In this document: in pieces, positions 20,484-33,337 of the stretch
Numbering within the stretch: the first letter of the stretch is position 1
Layout of the letters: every line of letters begins with the position of its first letter
Source of the DNA: Takakia lepidozioides
Lineage: Eukaryota > Streptophyta > Takakiopsida > Takakiales > Takakiaceae
Length of the DNA stretch: 64,000 nucleotides
Direction: 5' to 3'
NCBI GenBank assembly: GCA_030704615.1
Contig: CM060732.1
Coordinates: 9,984,001 to 10,048,000, forward strand
Notes under the pieces: model-generated
Database searches by the model: none
What the model was told of the DNA's origin: nothing
The model's input: the letters and a program-made list of their open reading frames with translations, nothing else
Made by a program: the position numbers and the translations under genes

Positions 20484-22412
20484 TTAGATGATTGCAATTG
20501 ATGGTGTCATCAATTGAAATTGAATTAACTCTTTAAAACCAGCAAATATATATGGCATTGGATTCCTAGCTTCAATACGCACCCATAGCAACTCTCCAAT
20601 CATGAATCCGATAAGAAATGACTCCGCTATGGACTTTTGAACACCGTCATTGTGGACTGCTACCGCAATGAATGGAATTACAATGGACTCAAGTTCTCCT
20701 ATGTGCCATTGATGAATTCCATTGAAATTTGGACATAAGGTGACCATTTTGGTCCACATCATAGATATGGATTTGAAGTGGCAAAATCATTTGTCATTAG
20801 ACTCATATGGACTAATATATGTAAAAAAAATAGGCGTTTTTTGAAAAGTCCATAGCTCATCTTGATTTTTGGATTTTGGGTGTCACTTTTTTTCTAGAAG
20901 TATGAAAACCTATAATCTTCAATGGTTAGGTGTCATATTGACTTTTTTTTGTAAACTCTAATTTTTACTTTTTCATAATTTCTCTAAATAATATATTAAA
21001 ATATTTAATTAATTATATCTTTAATATTTGGGGTAGGACTCTTTACTAAACATGTTTAGTATACCATTATCTATTACTAAGAAAATATTTTGGGATAGTA
21101 TCCTCAATTTTGTTTTTTTGGTCATGGACTTTCATGGAGCAGGATCTGCCGTTTTTGGTCCACTCAACCCTGCAACTGCCCCCTCTTGTCCTTGAGGTTC
21201 TTTCCCACCAGCTCCAAGAGCTTCCCCTCATTCCACTCACCCGAAATGTGCCTCAAGTGCTTGCACAAATGCTCGCCTATGGTGATGTGATTGGCGTGGC
21301 CAATCAATATGCCAAGGGAACCACCTCGCCGCCATGTCGAAGGCTATTTTTTTCATGGCCTCCCAATACTCACCAATGGAGTCACCGACCTTATTGGTCT
21401 CTAGGGGGGGCACCTTCATCTTTGGCAAATGAAGGTTGCGGGGACCCGAGGTCTTTACCTCGTCCACGCTCTTCTGAACTACCTCTCCCTTGTCTTTTGT
21501 TGCCCCGCTAATGCCCTCCACCGGCTGCACCGCATCTGAACTAGCTCCCCTTGTCTTTTGTTCCCCCACTAGTGCCCTCCCTCGGCTGCACCTCTCTCCT
21601 TCTACGCCTCTTTTCTCTTACGCTCCCTCTCCTGGGCCTGTCCTTTCCCCTTCCCCTCCACTACATCCCTCCCCCCCTCCACTACTTCCCTACCCTCCTT
21701 GATGATTAGGGGAACCTCGGGGACATGACGTCTTTTCGTCTTCCTCTTACCATCCCCACGGGTAGGCACCACCACTGTCCCTGCTTTGTCGGTGGCAATC
21801 CCACTGCCTGCCACAAGCTTAGCCACGAATGCGCCAAGCTCTTGAACACAAAACCCACAAAATTAGAACAAACCAGAAACAAAATGAAAGGCAAAGGAAA
21901 GAAAAAAAGGTGAAGGAAAGACCTTTGCGTCCATGACCTCAATGTCGCCCTCGGTCCCCGCTTGTGGTGCACCCATAACGCCCTCTCGGAATAAGGGTGG
22001 AAGCCTATCCCATGCACCCAATAGGCTCGCAGGTGGCGCCCCAAAGTCCAGGGTCTTCTTCATTGACCGTTCAAGCGATGGACTTTGCAAGGGGCCCTCC
22101 AAAGCCAGTGTCACCCTCTCCTCTTCCCCCTCCCTTTCCCGTGCCCCCTTATTTCCCTCTTCTTGTCTTCCTCCCTCTTCCCCTCCTCCCCACCTCATTG
22201 CGACCTCTTTTTGAAGCCTCCCTCTTCTCCCAAGGTGAGGAGGAAACCACCCCCTTCTGAGCCCCCCAATTATAAGCCCTCTTGGCTGCAGAAGAAGGGG
22301 AAAATGCATTGGCGGTGGGGCTAAGATCAAGTTGCCCATACCTGGCGCCAGATCTGAGAATGCGCTTCCCCGCGTAAAAGTCAGGGCCCTCCATCAGCCC
22401 GTGCGGTGGCAT
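20484..22412 (-). other. Degenerate minus-strand frames, probable TE remnant
   Basis: Several short minus-strand frames follow one another: 22412-22149 (DFYAGKRILRSGARYGQLDL), 22044-21706, 21569-21237 (KVGDSIGEYWEAMKKIAFDM) and 20762-20484. They have coding-like composition but no recognised domain. 20770-21110 between them is AT-rich and empty. The right part (21600-22330) is a pyrimidine-rich tract on the plus strand that opens spurious frames. Possibly internal sequence of the CACTA-like element to the left. Confidence 0.35.
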
Positions 22413-22779
22413 CCCAGCCTAAACATTGGGTGCACCACCCTCAAGTGGAGGCTCATCCCCAGCCTCTTTCAAGGGCGTGGAGGCCTCGATGGCCTTACGG
22501 CTTGGTCCTCTCACATAGCCGCCTATAGGGCTGATGAGTTTGGACCAAGCGGACTGTGTCAACGGCCGTCAATGACGGGAGCGTTGTCAAGCTTCCCTAC
22601 CTTAGCGGCAGGCGATTTCTGCTCCTTCGGCGGCGCCTTCTCCTTGTCCTTCGGCGGCCCCTTCTCTTTGTCCTTCGCCCGCCATACTACTAGCTTATCC
22701 CTGCGCCCACAACACTACTACTGTGTGATTTCACATGCCAAAAACAAACAAGGCCTGACCCTCCCCCCCAGCGTAGCTA

Positions 22780-24420
22780 CGGTGTGAGCCCAGCCCCGTG
22801 AGCCTGGGAGCTGAGCTCATGCTTGGCTGACGTGGCGTGAGCCCAGGCTCCCTCTGCATGACGTGGCGTTCACGCCACGTAAGCATGAGCGTCCGCCATG
22901 TCAGCAGATGTCATAATACATTTGGCGAAAGATAAGATACCTATACCTGAGGGACCTATAACCGTGGGAATACGCATTTACAGTATGCCGACTTATGCTG
23001 CATATTCCAAACAAACCGACAATGAAAAGAGACTCATTGACTGCAACGTTGTGCAGTCTGCCAACTTAAGCTGCAAATTGCAAACAAACCGACATTGAAA
23101 AGAGACCCGTCTGGGTTCACTTCCCCTTTCCATTTCCTTTGCATCTCCCCTCACCTGTAGGTCATTTTTGTCTTTCGAGAGATTGTTCTGTGCCGATGTA
23201 CTTGTCAGACAAAAAAGAAATTTGCGTGTGTGGAATGGGCAGCTGCAGAGAAAACGTGCACCGCAGATGCCCTAAAAACAATGTGCGGCACCACACACTG
23301 TTTTGAGGGCAACAATATGGGAACGGGAAAAAAAAAAAACCGTGTGCGGGATGGGCAGCTGCAAAAAAAACGTGCACCGCAGATGCCCTAAAAGTAGTGT
23401 GCGATACCGCACACTACTTTCAAAGCATCTGCGTGGGAACGAAAAAAAAAACAAAACGTGTGTGGGATGGGCAGCTGCAGAGAAAAAAAAGCACCGCAGA
23501 TGCCCCGGTGCCGCACACTATTTTCCGGGCATCTACGTGGAAATTTTATTTAAAAAAAAAAATCGTGTGTGGGATGGGCATCTGCAGAGAAAACGTGCTC
23601 CGCAGATGTCCTGAAAAGTGTGCGGTGCCGCACATTGTTTTCCGGGCAGCTGCGAGGAAACCAAAAAAAAAAAAAAAAAAAAAAAAACTTGTGTGGGATG
23701 GGCATCTGTAGTGCCGCACACTGTTTTCAGGGCATCTGCGTGGGAACGAAAAATAAAATAAAAAATAAAAAATGTGTGGGGTGGGCAGCTGCAGAGAAAA
23801 CGTGCACCGCAGATGAACACTACTTTCAGGGCATCTTCGTGGGAACAAAAAAAACAAAACGTGTGTGGGTGCCACAAACTACTTTTCAGGCATCTGCGGG
23901 GGAACCTGCCAAACGTGCATTCGCTTATGTCAAGTCAAACCGCATACATTGATTTCATCCCAGCCATCCCGCAGAATGTTTCATTCAAATACAAAGACAT
24001 TCATTCATTTCCAAACATGCAAGGGCTTAGTATGTACACCACATCTAAATTACACTATTCCATGTGCGATTTTTATATGTCCAAGCCTCAACTCCACTCC
24101 GCTAACTTTTGGGTCTAGGGATCTGCATTGTAAGCTGCTACTACGTTTAGACTGGTAAGAAAGCTTCATGTAACCAACACCCTCATTCTCTCTCACTTCG
24201 ACAATTGAACACTAATCAAATCGTTGTTATGACACGAGGGCCGGGGGTGGGATGGATGTAAAAGATGTTATCTGCAATGATTGAAAAGGGTAAGTCAATC
24301 CGCGGCTATAGGCGCCTCCCACGAAAATACGCCCTGTAAGTTCGGAATTCATAGATGACGTGGCGTGAGCCTATGCTGGGCTCACGGGCTCCTGGGCTCA
24401 CAGGCTCACGGTGTAGCAAC
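22780..24420. mobile_element. Inverted-repeat-bounded unit containing hairpin array 5
   Basis: The left arm has GCTACGGTGTGAGCCCAGCC, then GACGTGGCGTGAGCCCAGG, then GACCTATAACCGTGGG (22949). The right arm carries the same blocks inverted: CCGCGGCTATAGG (about 24300) and a GTGAGCC/GGCTCAC-rich segment ending GGCTCACGGTGTAGC (about 24411). Arm similarity is imperfect and partly by block. A 50-bp direct duplication (22985-23040 and 23060-23106, with CAAACAAACCGACA) lies inside. No transposase is encoded, so a non-autonomous element is the likely identity. Confidence 0.5.
23215..23905. repeat. Hairpin tandem repeat, ~116-bp unit (array 5)
   Basis: Six or seven units are marked by GGGATGGGCAGCTGCAGAG (about 23231, 23347, 23463, 23570, 23692, 23774). 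The best hairpin is at 23391-23420: AAAGTAGTGTGCG, a 4-nt centre, and its exact complement. It extends outward to GCAGATGC/GCATCTGC, so each unit is close to one long palindrome. Cores in other units read GTGCGGTGCCGCAC. A-rich runs separate the units. Confidence 0.88.
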
Positions 24421-25215
24421 CCCCCCCATCCCCCTTCCCCTCTCTCCCTCTCCCTCTATCTTTATGTCCTTCTCCATCTCCCCCTTTCTCTCTCTGCTGA
24501 TAAGCAAAAAAAGAAAAGAGGGAGGGGGGGGGGGGTGTGCTGAGAGCACCAACACTTGCTCCTGCTGTCAGCCCCCCACCATTCCAAAGAGCAAAAAAAA
24601 AAGGTGGGGGGGACTGAGAGCAGTAGCAGCAAGTACTTGTTGTTGCAGCTCTCAGCGCCCACCACCATTGCCAAAACAAAAAAAATGAAAGGTCAGGGGG
24701 GGGCTAAGACCAGCAGCAGCAAGTTGCTCTCAGTACCCCCCACCATTCCAAAAACAAAAAACAAAAAGGTGGGGGGGGGGGGGGAAGTGATTGAGCAACA
24801 GCAGTCCCCCCCACCCCCAATTTATTTATTCCCTCATCTCTCCCTCTGTCCCATAAAGATGTGGAGAGAGAGGGAGAGAGGGAGAAAGAGGGAGTGAGGA
24901 GGGAAAAAAAAACTAAAAAAAAAGGTGGGGAGGGGGGGGGTGACTGAGCAGCCTCATCCGTCTCTCTCCTCCATCTGTCCCTGTCCCTCTGCTGATCCCA
25001 AAAGTAAAAAACCAGAGAGGGGCTGAGCTGTTGCTGCCCCCGCCCCCCCTACTTTTTTATTTATTTTCTTGGCCCCCTCTATCCCTCTCTCCCGTCTGTC
25101 CCTCTTCCTCTCTCTCCCTCGTTCTCCCTCTCTCTCCTTCTCCTATGTGCAGGTCCCAAAAAAAAAAGATAAATCTCTCATTCTCTTTCTCTCTCTCCCT
25201 ATCTCTCCATGAAAT
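24415..25215. repeat. Low-complexity C/T and G/A tracts
   Basis: CT-rich microsatellite (CTCTCCCTCTCCCTCT type), G-runs and A-runs dominate, with repeated blocks of the type CAGCCCCCCACCATTCC followed by CAAAAAAAAAAGGTGGGGG at about 24575, 24655 and 24735. No gene is supported; all open frames follow from composition. Confidence 0.85.
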
Positions 25216-25489
25216 TGAAACTGAAGAACACTTCTTCTATTGTCCTATATACTATGAGATCCGTGGGGATTCCACTGTCTACTCCGTGGAACCCAAACTC
25301 TCACTATGAAGATCAGAAATGCCTGGCTGCTTACCTGCAGTTGGGCGCCTCATGCAACAGCTTCTTCATGCTGGCGCTCCACCACCAGGTCGCATGGGCG
25401 CACTCCTCGCTCAAACAACAAAAAAAAAATTAAAAAAAAAAAATGAGAGAGAGAGCGAGGGAGAGATATTGAAATGTACGTAATTTATA

Positions 25490-26640
25490 GCCCTTGTTCT
25501 TCCGCTGCAACAAACTCATTCATAAAATGCTCTTCTTTCGCAGCAACCACGATCTTGACATAAAGCTAAAGCTTTTTACAAAGCGAAAATCCGATGTTGT
25601 GCTTATCTCTACCATCCTACCTGAGCATGTGCGTGCGTTTTTTGTGATGACATTCGAGGGGAGGGAGAACCCAGTTGTTTGTCTCTCTCCTTCTTTAGAT
25701 TCCGAGGTGCTTTCTCAATCTCTTGGATTTTTTCGATGAGATTGTCCACCTTTCGAATTTGTCAAGGAATCGAGGATGCCACCAAAGAAGTTTAGTATGC
25801 GTCTAGTCCAAGGTTCCCTAGAAGTTATCTGATGTATCTACATGTCAACGTTGTCTCTTAACATTGGATGTTTGCTACGACTTAGGTGATTATGTCAAAC
25901 AACTCCTACAAAGGCAACGACGTGCAACTGGAGCAAGTGATGCAAATTGGCACCAAGACGCTACGCTATGTAAATCACATGGAGGTGGAAATGTTAATGA
26001 GATCTCATCCGATATACAAAGAGAAATCATCCGAGGTTGTGCTTCTCTCTATCATCCTACCTGAGCATGTGCGCACGCTTTTCTATGACAAAGAGTATTT
26101 GGGGCCGATTGCAATTGCGTCGTTCTGTGACAAAATCTTTCGAATTCGTCAAGGAATCGAGGATGCCACCAAAGAAGTTTAGCATGCACATAATCCGAGG
26201 TTCTCTACAAGTTATCTGATGTATCTAGATGTCAACGTTGTCTCCTGACAGTGGATGTCTGCTAGCTATGACTTAGGTGATTATGTCAAACAACTCCCAC
26301 AAAGACAACGACGTGCAATTGGAGTGCAACGATGTGCAATTGTATTGTATTCATGATTTGATTTGATGATTTGTTGATTTGAAGTTTGATTTGATGTTGA
26401 TTTTGAAATAAGGCCAAAGCTTTATATACCGAGCGATCTCCAACAAGAATGATCTGCTTCAGTTGCTTCATCTGGGTGATAATATCAGTCTCTGTTTTTT
26501 TTTGTTGTGCATCTTCATCAATTATTAACGTAATTAAAAGCTTCAACGATCGTTGGCCTTCTATGGAGACAGTGCAAAAAAACAATGCAAACATTCTCCA
26601 TGCATTCCATCTCCAACCATTCCAGTGATGTATTTAGATG
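25490..26640 (+). repeat. Interspersed repeat family F, plus-orientation copy
   Basis: This segment is matched on the opposite strand by 58120-59470. Shared blocks include CCATCCTACCTGAGCATGTG, ATGCCACCAAAGAAGTTTAG and GATGTCAACGTTGTCTC. Internal partial duplications occur (25610-25900 and 26040-26260). Minus-strand frame 26594-26286 (IITQMKQLKQIILVGDRSVY) has a counterpart in the other copy, so some coding origin is possible. Family unidentified. Confidence 0.7.
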
Positions 26641-27299
26641 TCAACGTTGTCTCCTGACAGTGCTCTACCATGATTCCGGCGCTATGGGTTTGTTCTCCTT
26701 CCTCTACCAGACTTAACCTTATCTGGGAAATGTAGTCGATAGATGGGTCTGGCAGAGAAGACGGAATCTTACTAAGAGGACACCACAGACTCAGACCTCC
26801 AAAACACTTTCATCCAACCACTCAAACACACCGTTACACCCAACGTACGCTCGCGTAAGACCCAAAAAACCACCATCCTCATTGCCACGACAGTGAGGTT
26901 TAAATAGTATTAGGTCATAATCTAATCATAGTGCCGTGTGGCACTTACATATAGGCCCACCAGATGCCCTTCCAGCACACAGCCATAGAAAAAAGCCAGA
27001 TCATCGAGTCCCATCCTAATCTAATCCTAAACTAGCTGTTAGAATAAGACAGCCCCTAATAAAGCCATCGGCTATTGCCAGCTCATCCTCGTGCGCAAGG
27101 TGTAAGTTCGTCCAAACTTCATCATGGTTTCGTCCATCCCTTAAATCATCCGGAGCGCATCCCTCCTCCATTCATTCATCCATGTCAAAAAGTAAGGTGA
27201 GAAGGAATCCCAGCTCCAGATGGACAGAGGCGATAAATATTATGTATCTCACTAGACTCAAAATAATTGGCGATTGGCCCCAGTCTTGTTTTGGCTGGT
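26641..27299. other. Intergenic, nothing recognised
   Basis: Mixed-composition sequence without a supported frame, repeat or known motif. It follows the family F repeat and precedes a possible minus-strand exon. Confidence 0.5.
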
Positions 27300-27479
27300 C
27301 TATTCCCGCTCTCGCTTTGTCTTCTTCGTCGCTTTGAGTGGCTCGACGAGGAAGAAGGACACACAGATCAAGCTGCAAGTGTGCTTGCTCGAGTGTTGTT
27401 CGAAAAGCCGCTGACAAGATAGAGGGATGAAATGTCGAGATAGAAAGGTTTGTTGCTGTTTGGAAGTTGTTGGAGATGA

Positions 27480-27727
27480 TAAGAAAGAAAGTAATGTGAG
27501 AGTGATGAGATCAAAAGAGTTAGCATCAAGCCGCAGCCATTCTGAGAGTGTGATTTGTGGCGGCTCGCGGCATTGATAGAGAGTACTGGAGCTCCCTGTG
27601 GCGGCCTTGGTTGTAATCTCGCAACTATCATCTTGTGAGTGTTTCTCGTCGATGTCTCTCTCCGCATCAGCAGCGTCCATAACATCGAGCGCACGTGGAA
27701 GTGATGTAATGAAGATATCATTTGTGA
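27480..27727 (-). CDS. Possible host-gene exon, unrecognised
   Basis: On the minus strand a TTTCAG acceptor near 27735 is followed by an open stretch encoding NDIFITSLPRALDVMDAADA, then ERDIDEKHSQDD and PPQITLSEWLRLDANSFD. Composition is like plant protein and unlike the surrounding repeats, and the frame runs on to 27300. No upstream exon or domain was identified. Could be the 3' exon of a gene or a fragment. Confidence 0.25.
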
Positions 27728-27899
27728 CTGAAATTAATTCATTGTATCAGAACAAATGTGGTTCTTTAATGCATGTGAAGGCGCTACTTGACGGTTCTAT
27801 CTTGTCTGGAATCATTCATTGTTCGCTCTTACATTCAACCAGTATTGACGTCAATGCCCAGCAGAAGTTTGGTTGTCTAGAAGGGTGAGGTTACATCGC

Positions 27900-29008
27900 A
27901 GTCACGGCCGCCGCTCTCATCGTCTGTCAAATCTCTGAAACGATTCGCCTTGCGGTGTGAAACTTTTCATCACATGAATGTGGAGGGATCTCATGTGTAA
28001 TCTTCGGAACAGATCATAAGAAAGATACACCGTCAATGGGGTCGCTGAGTTATTTGGGCTTCTCCAGCCTCTCAGCTCAACCGTTGGAGCCACGAGCAGA
28101 TCATCACTAGCACATTTTTGGATTTTTCCGTATGGTACCTTATTTCATGTAGTACAAGCGTTTAGGGTGTGAGACCACTAGAGAACAACAGCACCCCTCA
28201 TAATACTCTAGTTTGTGATAATAAATGCATTCCGAACAGAAAATCGAGGAGAGTTTCTATGTCCTGAATCTGCTCTATTGCACAATCCTGTGGATTTTAC
28301 AGATTAGTTTCAAGGTGATAGATGTCTCACAGAATTTTAGACGTCTCATATTTTCTATGATGGCAAGGGTCCATTTAACTCTGCGCGTGGATACTCCCTA
28401 ATCTTTAAGTTCCCTGCGCCTTGCAGATAATTTCTCTTCGCCTGGCTTTATCTCTCTCTCTCAACTCTCTTTGCTTCACTATGAAAAAGTGAGAGACCTG
28501 ATACTGGTAAGGACTTCAAGCACACCAAACTTTTATTTTGATACCTGCAAGTATCCTGCTGTGCCATATCCAACACTACAGCCTCTCTGGCGGCGTTCCC
28601 AATCTGTTTGGTCCAAAAGTCTTAAGGACACCTCCATTCACTCAGGCCAGGTTTTTCATGGTCAGGCTTTCCTTGTAGCTGTTTAAACTGCAACTTAGAA
28701 ACCGTCTCTGTATCTATGTTTACAATACAACAATATCGCACTACGGTCATGTCTGAGAAAGTTGAGATTAATACCATCCCATTTAATGAGGGACAGAGGG
28801 GTGAATCTTGATGCTGATGGGCCACTGTGACAACTGGTTTGCCACTGAGCCTTAGCTGCATCCATGCTTTTGTAAAGCTATCAAGCCAGCATGTTCTGGG
28901 AAGTGTATTTGTTTCATTTTTACCATATGAGACTTTTTCTGGCCAAGAAGTTCACACAATACAACAGTGATAGTGAATCTTGTTTCTCTTAAGAAGCAGG
29001 CATCTGCA
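27900..29008. other. Upstream region of the HAD gene, nothing else recognised
   Basis: No supported coding sequence. It includes a CT-rich stretch at about 28448-28470 that may belong to the promoter or leader of the gene starting at 29009. No clear TATA box at a firm distance. Confidence 0.4.
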
Positions 29009-32000
29009 ATGACATTCAAAGATGCTGCCCCAAGCTCTGGAGCACTGGAGTACGAGCAGGACCAGCCACAGTCTGAAAGTCTCATTTTTGGTAGGCTTGC
29101 CTTGCTTATCCTTCTGTCAGCAGAGCTTGTGTAGACATTTTCTTGAGTTTGAAAATGCACCAGTTTGGTGACTTATTGAGGAGTGTTTGAGATGACAGGA
29201 ATGGATTAAATGTATGCCACACATAGAATGGAAACCTTGAGAATCTTAGCTTCAAGTGGTACTTTGGGCTTGCTTGCGTGGCCAATTTGCTGCAATGTCT
29301 AGAAGGAAGAAGGGGTAGAGTTCCATGGTACTGACTTCAGTGTCTCTTTTTCCAGATTTGGATGACACATTGTATCCCTTAAGTCTGGGGATTGCAGCGG
29401 CATGCTGCAGAAACATTGAAGGTAGTACCATTGTTTTTCCCTTGGTCATATCTTTTGGCCATCACACATTTGTGTGATTCCGAAGTAAATTGATCATGAT
29501 ATCTCTTTTTAGTTCTTTGTTCTGTTTTTGATACCCGCACCAGTGTTAGATTTGGAAATTTTAGAGACCTCAGTGATAGCAATCCTTGCTGATCAGGCAT
29601 CCCCATGCTTCTACATCTGCAACCATAGCTTCCTCTTTCCCATTCATTACTTGGCATGGGCCTTAAGATCACTAAAATCACTGTACCCATAGCTAGATGT
29701 AATCTCCAGAGGAAGAAAACTGTAACTAGGCACAATTGTCCGCTGCATTGTTTTGGTCCTATTCTCATAGATCATCACTGATGAGGCATGAGGGCACATG
29801 TGGAACTTTTGAGTGATACTGCCGTGCTCTTTCAAAGTAGAAGATGTTGAGCGACTCAATACATAGAGCTTGTAAGTTTAGGATTTTGCTTCAAGAGACC
29901 AGTTGCAGTGGAAAGCTTTCAGGTTTTTTTTTCTCATGTGTCCGCTCTATTGATTTCCTTGAGATTTGCTTTTGTCTTCATCATATTGGAGCCTCACATC
30001 ATCCGATTGTTGTGCTGGAATGGCAGCATACATGGTGGAAAAGCTTGGATTTGAGATTGAGAAGGTCCCTGATATATGCACAAAGCTTTACATGGACCAT
30101 GGAACTACTGTGGCTGGACTTTGGGTGTTCTCTCCTACCCTCCCACTGACACCCCGTTTCTTGAGACATTTTCCCTCTAGTCTTCTGTCAGGTGTAGTTG
30201 TCTCTCTATTTTCTTTTGATGGTTAGTTCAAAGGCAGACCTTCCTTGCTTGCCTGCCTAGTCCGCTGATGCAGTGCTCTAAGCGGGATAGGTGCATGTTG
30301 GGGTTTGTGCAGGAAATGGGCTACAACATTGACTTTGATGATTTTCACAGGTGAATCCTCAGCTGCTTCATACTCTTTTCCTGTTGGTATGGAGCTGCGG
30401 ACCAGTTTACTTCGTATCAGAAGTTGATATGACTGTCAGTAGTATGCATGATTCAAGAGATGACATATTTTAGAAATTGACGAAGACTCTATGTGGCCAA
30501 AATAGGGTGCATGACCACTGAACCATTAGAATGCACTCTGTGTGCCCGTAGCAGCAGCTTACCTGCATTCAGCACTATTTATTTGAGTGACATTTGGGGT
30601 TTTGTAACATGTTGTTTTAGTTTTCTTTTGTGGTCCTCCTGTTCCATGCGTATTTGGGGCCGCCAATTTGATGGAATAGATTTCTCCCTGTCCTCTCTCT
30701 TCATTCCATCATCTGTTGGACCTCGGTCCTGCCCCTCCTTCATTTCTGTGAAATTGCTCTCCTCCATCTGTTCAAGAGAAAACCAAAAGAACACACCCAA
30801 AGACCCCAAACGCTGCTTGAAGGTGGAGTGCCTCAGCAGGTAAGCTCCCAAGCACTCCTGTCTTCTGGGCCTCCCACGATATATAAAGCTTTGTTCTTCT
30901 TTGTCTCTTTTCCCTATCTCCTCTCTGTCGGAAGGCAGAATGAAGCAGGTGCAGGTATATTCATGGTCAGTTACCTTATGAGGTTCTACATCAGGACTGC
31001 TTGCTACGAAGCCTTCTGCTCAGTATGCCCCAACGCAAATATGTAAGTTACTATTGATTGCTTTCGCTCATCCACTTTTACTGTTGTTTTACCAGATTTA
31101 CCAGTGTCAGTAGATTGCCAAGTTAAGGTGGAATTATGCTCTAAAGTGAGCTCCATTTGTGGAACTTCTATGCACTTTTGACCTCTTAGTCACACCAACC
31201 CTGTAACAGGCTGCATTTATGATCAGATCTTCACAAATGCAAATGATGATCATGCGGAAATAGTGCTAAGGAAGCTAGGGCTGGAGGGTTGCTTTGAGAG
31301 AGTGGTTACCTTTGAAAGCATCAATGGCCCCCGGTTCATCAACCAACCTGATTGTGATGTTTCGAGTAACAACGCCCGCAGAGCACTTGTTTGCAAACCA
31401 TCCATTGAGGCCATGAGGCGTGCTATTGACCTTGCACAAGTGGACCCTGCAACAACGGTGCAATCAACCTCTTTTCCCTCTTTCTAGCTTCAATATTTCC
31501 TGCCCCTTTCTTACTAGACTGTTAATGTTAGGGCAATTCCTGAGTCTGTGAGTTTAGGACATGTCCCATGGACCAGGAACCGAGATCGGTCAACCAGGAA
31601 TTGCTATGCTTTGCCTTAGGGTAGGGGTTGGGTCTTAGGGTCCTGTGGGGACTATCCATAAGGACACAGGCAACGATCTTTGAGTATCCTGTCAAATGCA
31701 TTGTATATACAGCGAGAGAAGCTGCAGCATGGGGTGAACTCAGCTTATATATGAGTTGGCATTTATCAACAATGAGTTGGCATTTATCAAGAATAAGTCA
31801 TTGATGAGTATGGAAGCATATGTTAATTTTCAGTTAAATGTGCAGGTCTCTGGCCACAGTTGATAATTTGAGTTGAATTTGTGTTTGTGGGGGAATGGAA
31901 TAAAATGCAGCTGTATTTTGATGACAGTACACGAAACATTATGGGTGGGAAAGCCGCAGGGCTCAACACGGTGTTGGTAAGTCTTTGCCAGCAAGCCTCT

Positions 32001-32487
32001 GTCATAAATGGTTTTGAAAACTGGGATGTTATCGCTACAGTCTGAACTGTCTCTACTCTTTTTCTTAAGAAGTGTGACCGGCTGTGGTTGCCCCAGTATG
32101 CTGGAGGAGCAGTGCTGCAATCATTCACATGCTTTCTAGCCTAATGTCCACGTCAGCCCCTTATTCATCACTTAATACACAGTACCTGGATTGTCCTCTC
32201 CTATGGGTAATTCAAGCTGCCTCTCATAGACTCTGGTAGGCCGAAAACCCAGATGGCTGGTCACCTTTCTCAAAGCCAGCTTTTACTACAATCACTCAGT
32301 ATACTCTCTCTTATACACACTATTATTCTTTCAGGTGGGCAGTTCAGTCAAATGTGAAGTAGCTGACTATGCCATCAGCAGTATACACAACGTGAGAGAA
32401 GCTGTAGCTGAGATCAGGGAGGAGCCGCACTTCTTTGAGGAACTCAGACTCTCAAACAATGTAGTTGCTGTGGAGACCATGGCTTGA
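29009..32487 (+). CDS. HAD-family pyrimidine-5'-nucleotidase-like phosphatase
   Basis: Eight exons join in phase with GT/AG borders: 29009-29090, 29356-29421, 30027-30124, 30313-30350, 30955-31042, 31227-31457, 31911-31976, 32335-32487, giving 273 residues. The HAD motifs are complete: motif I FDLDDTLYP (nucleophile Asp28, Asp30), motif II IFTNAND (Thr127), motif III VCKPS (Lys181), motif IV YFDDS (Asp205-Asp206). Family landmarks NIEAYMVEKLG, YIHGQLPYE and LLLSMPQRKY match the plant relatives of yeast Sdt1, which dephosphorylate pyrimidine nucleotides; substrate here is inferred. All catalytic residues are present and there are no stops, so it is probably functional. It is probably cytosolic, as no transit peptide is apparent. 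It converges with the DUF760 gene. Confidence 0.9.
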
Positions 32488-33337
32488 AATTTTACCCATC
32501 TTTCACCAGCAAGTCTAAAGAACTTGGCACAACATTTTTCTTACACTCCTCATCTCAAACCGCGCGATTGAAATCACCTCTCTTCCGTATATCCCATTCT
32601 CATTGTCATCAATTGCAGACTAGTATACAGTGAATATGGGTGAGATTGCACAAGACTTTCATGAAGTATACTGCATGTATGTGCTCTTAGGTATGGAGTC
32701 AATCTCATGCATCTGCAGCATCCAGGGAGGTTGAGAGAGAGAGTGCATGTGGTTGAAAATCCTATTTGTATGCAATAGGAGTAAGTAAGCACCTTCATCT
32801 CTCCCAAATCAATAATAGTAGCTAAACATGGGTTGCAAATTACTTGTTTTACATTTACTGCATTTTTGCATCTGTTTGGTTATGGGAGAAGATTGGAAAT
32901 GTTTCTTGGAGATCTTATTAATGTTGCTAGTCAACTTGGGACAGTCCTCGAATTTTAGTTGTATATGGCTTGCTTATAGCTTCCCCAATGGCCCATTTTT
33001 CTGCATTCATTATTGCGATAACACTTAATATTAAATTGAGTAGTATAAAAATTTCCCTCATTTGCATGTTTCAATCTTCATTTACATACTTTAATTGAAG
33101 TTCTGAAGAGAAAACAATGTCCATTGCTTCTCTTTCATTGTAAAGGTGTCGACCTTTTCTCCGTGCATCACTACATCACTGCCAATATACTCTTTCCACT
33201 TGCCTAGAAGGGAAGAGGAATCACATTTAATTGTTCTTCTATTTTGCCAAGTACTCGGAACAGAGCAAGCTTCCACCACCAAACGTCCCACTGCTTCTTG
33301 TTGAGCTTGAACGCACATGAGCTTAAGCACCTATTGG

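Noticed and set aside
24355-24897. Frames in CT/GA-rich sequence
   Set aside because: Homopolymeric and low-complexity composition explains the open frames on both strands.
28852-29160. Minus-strand frame over the start of the HAD gene
   Set aside because: It overlaps exon 1 antisense; the plus-strand exon joins in phase to a complete HAD domain, so the minus frame is a shadow.
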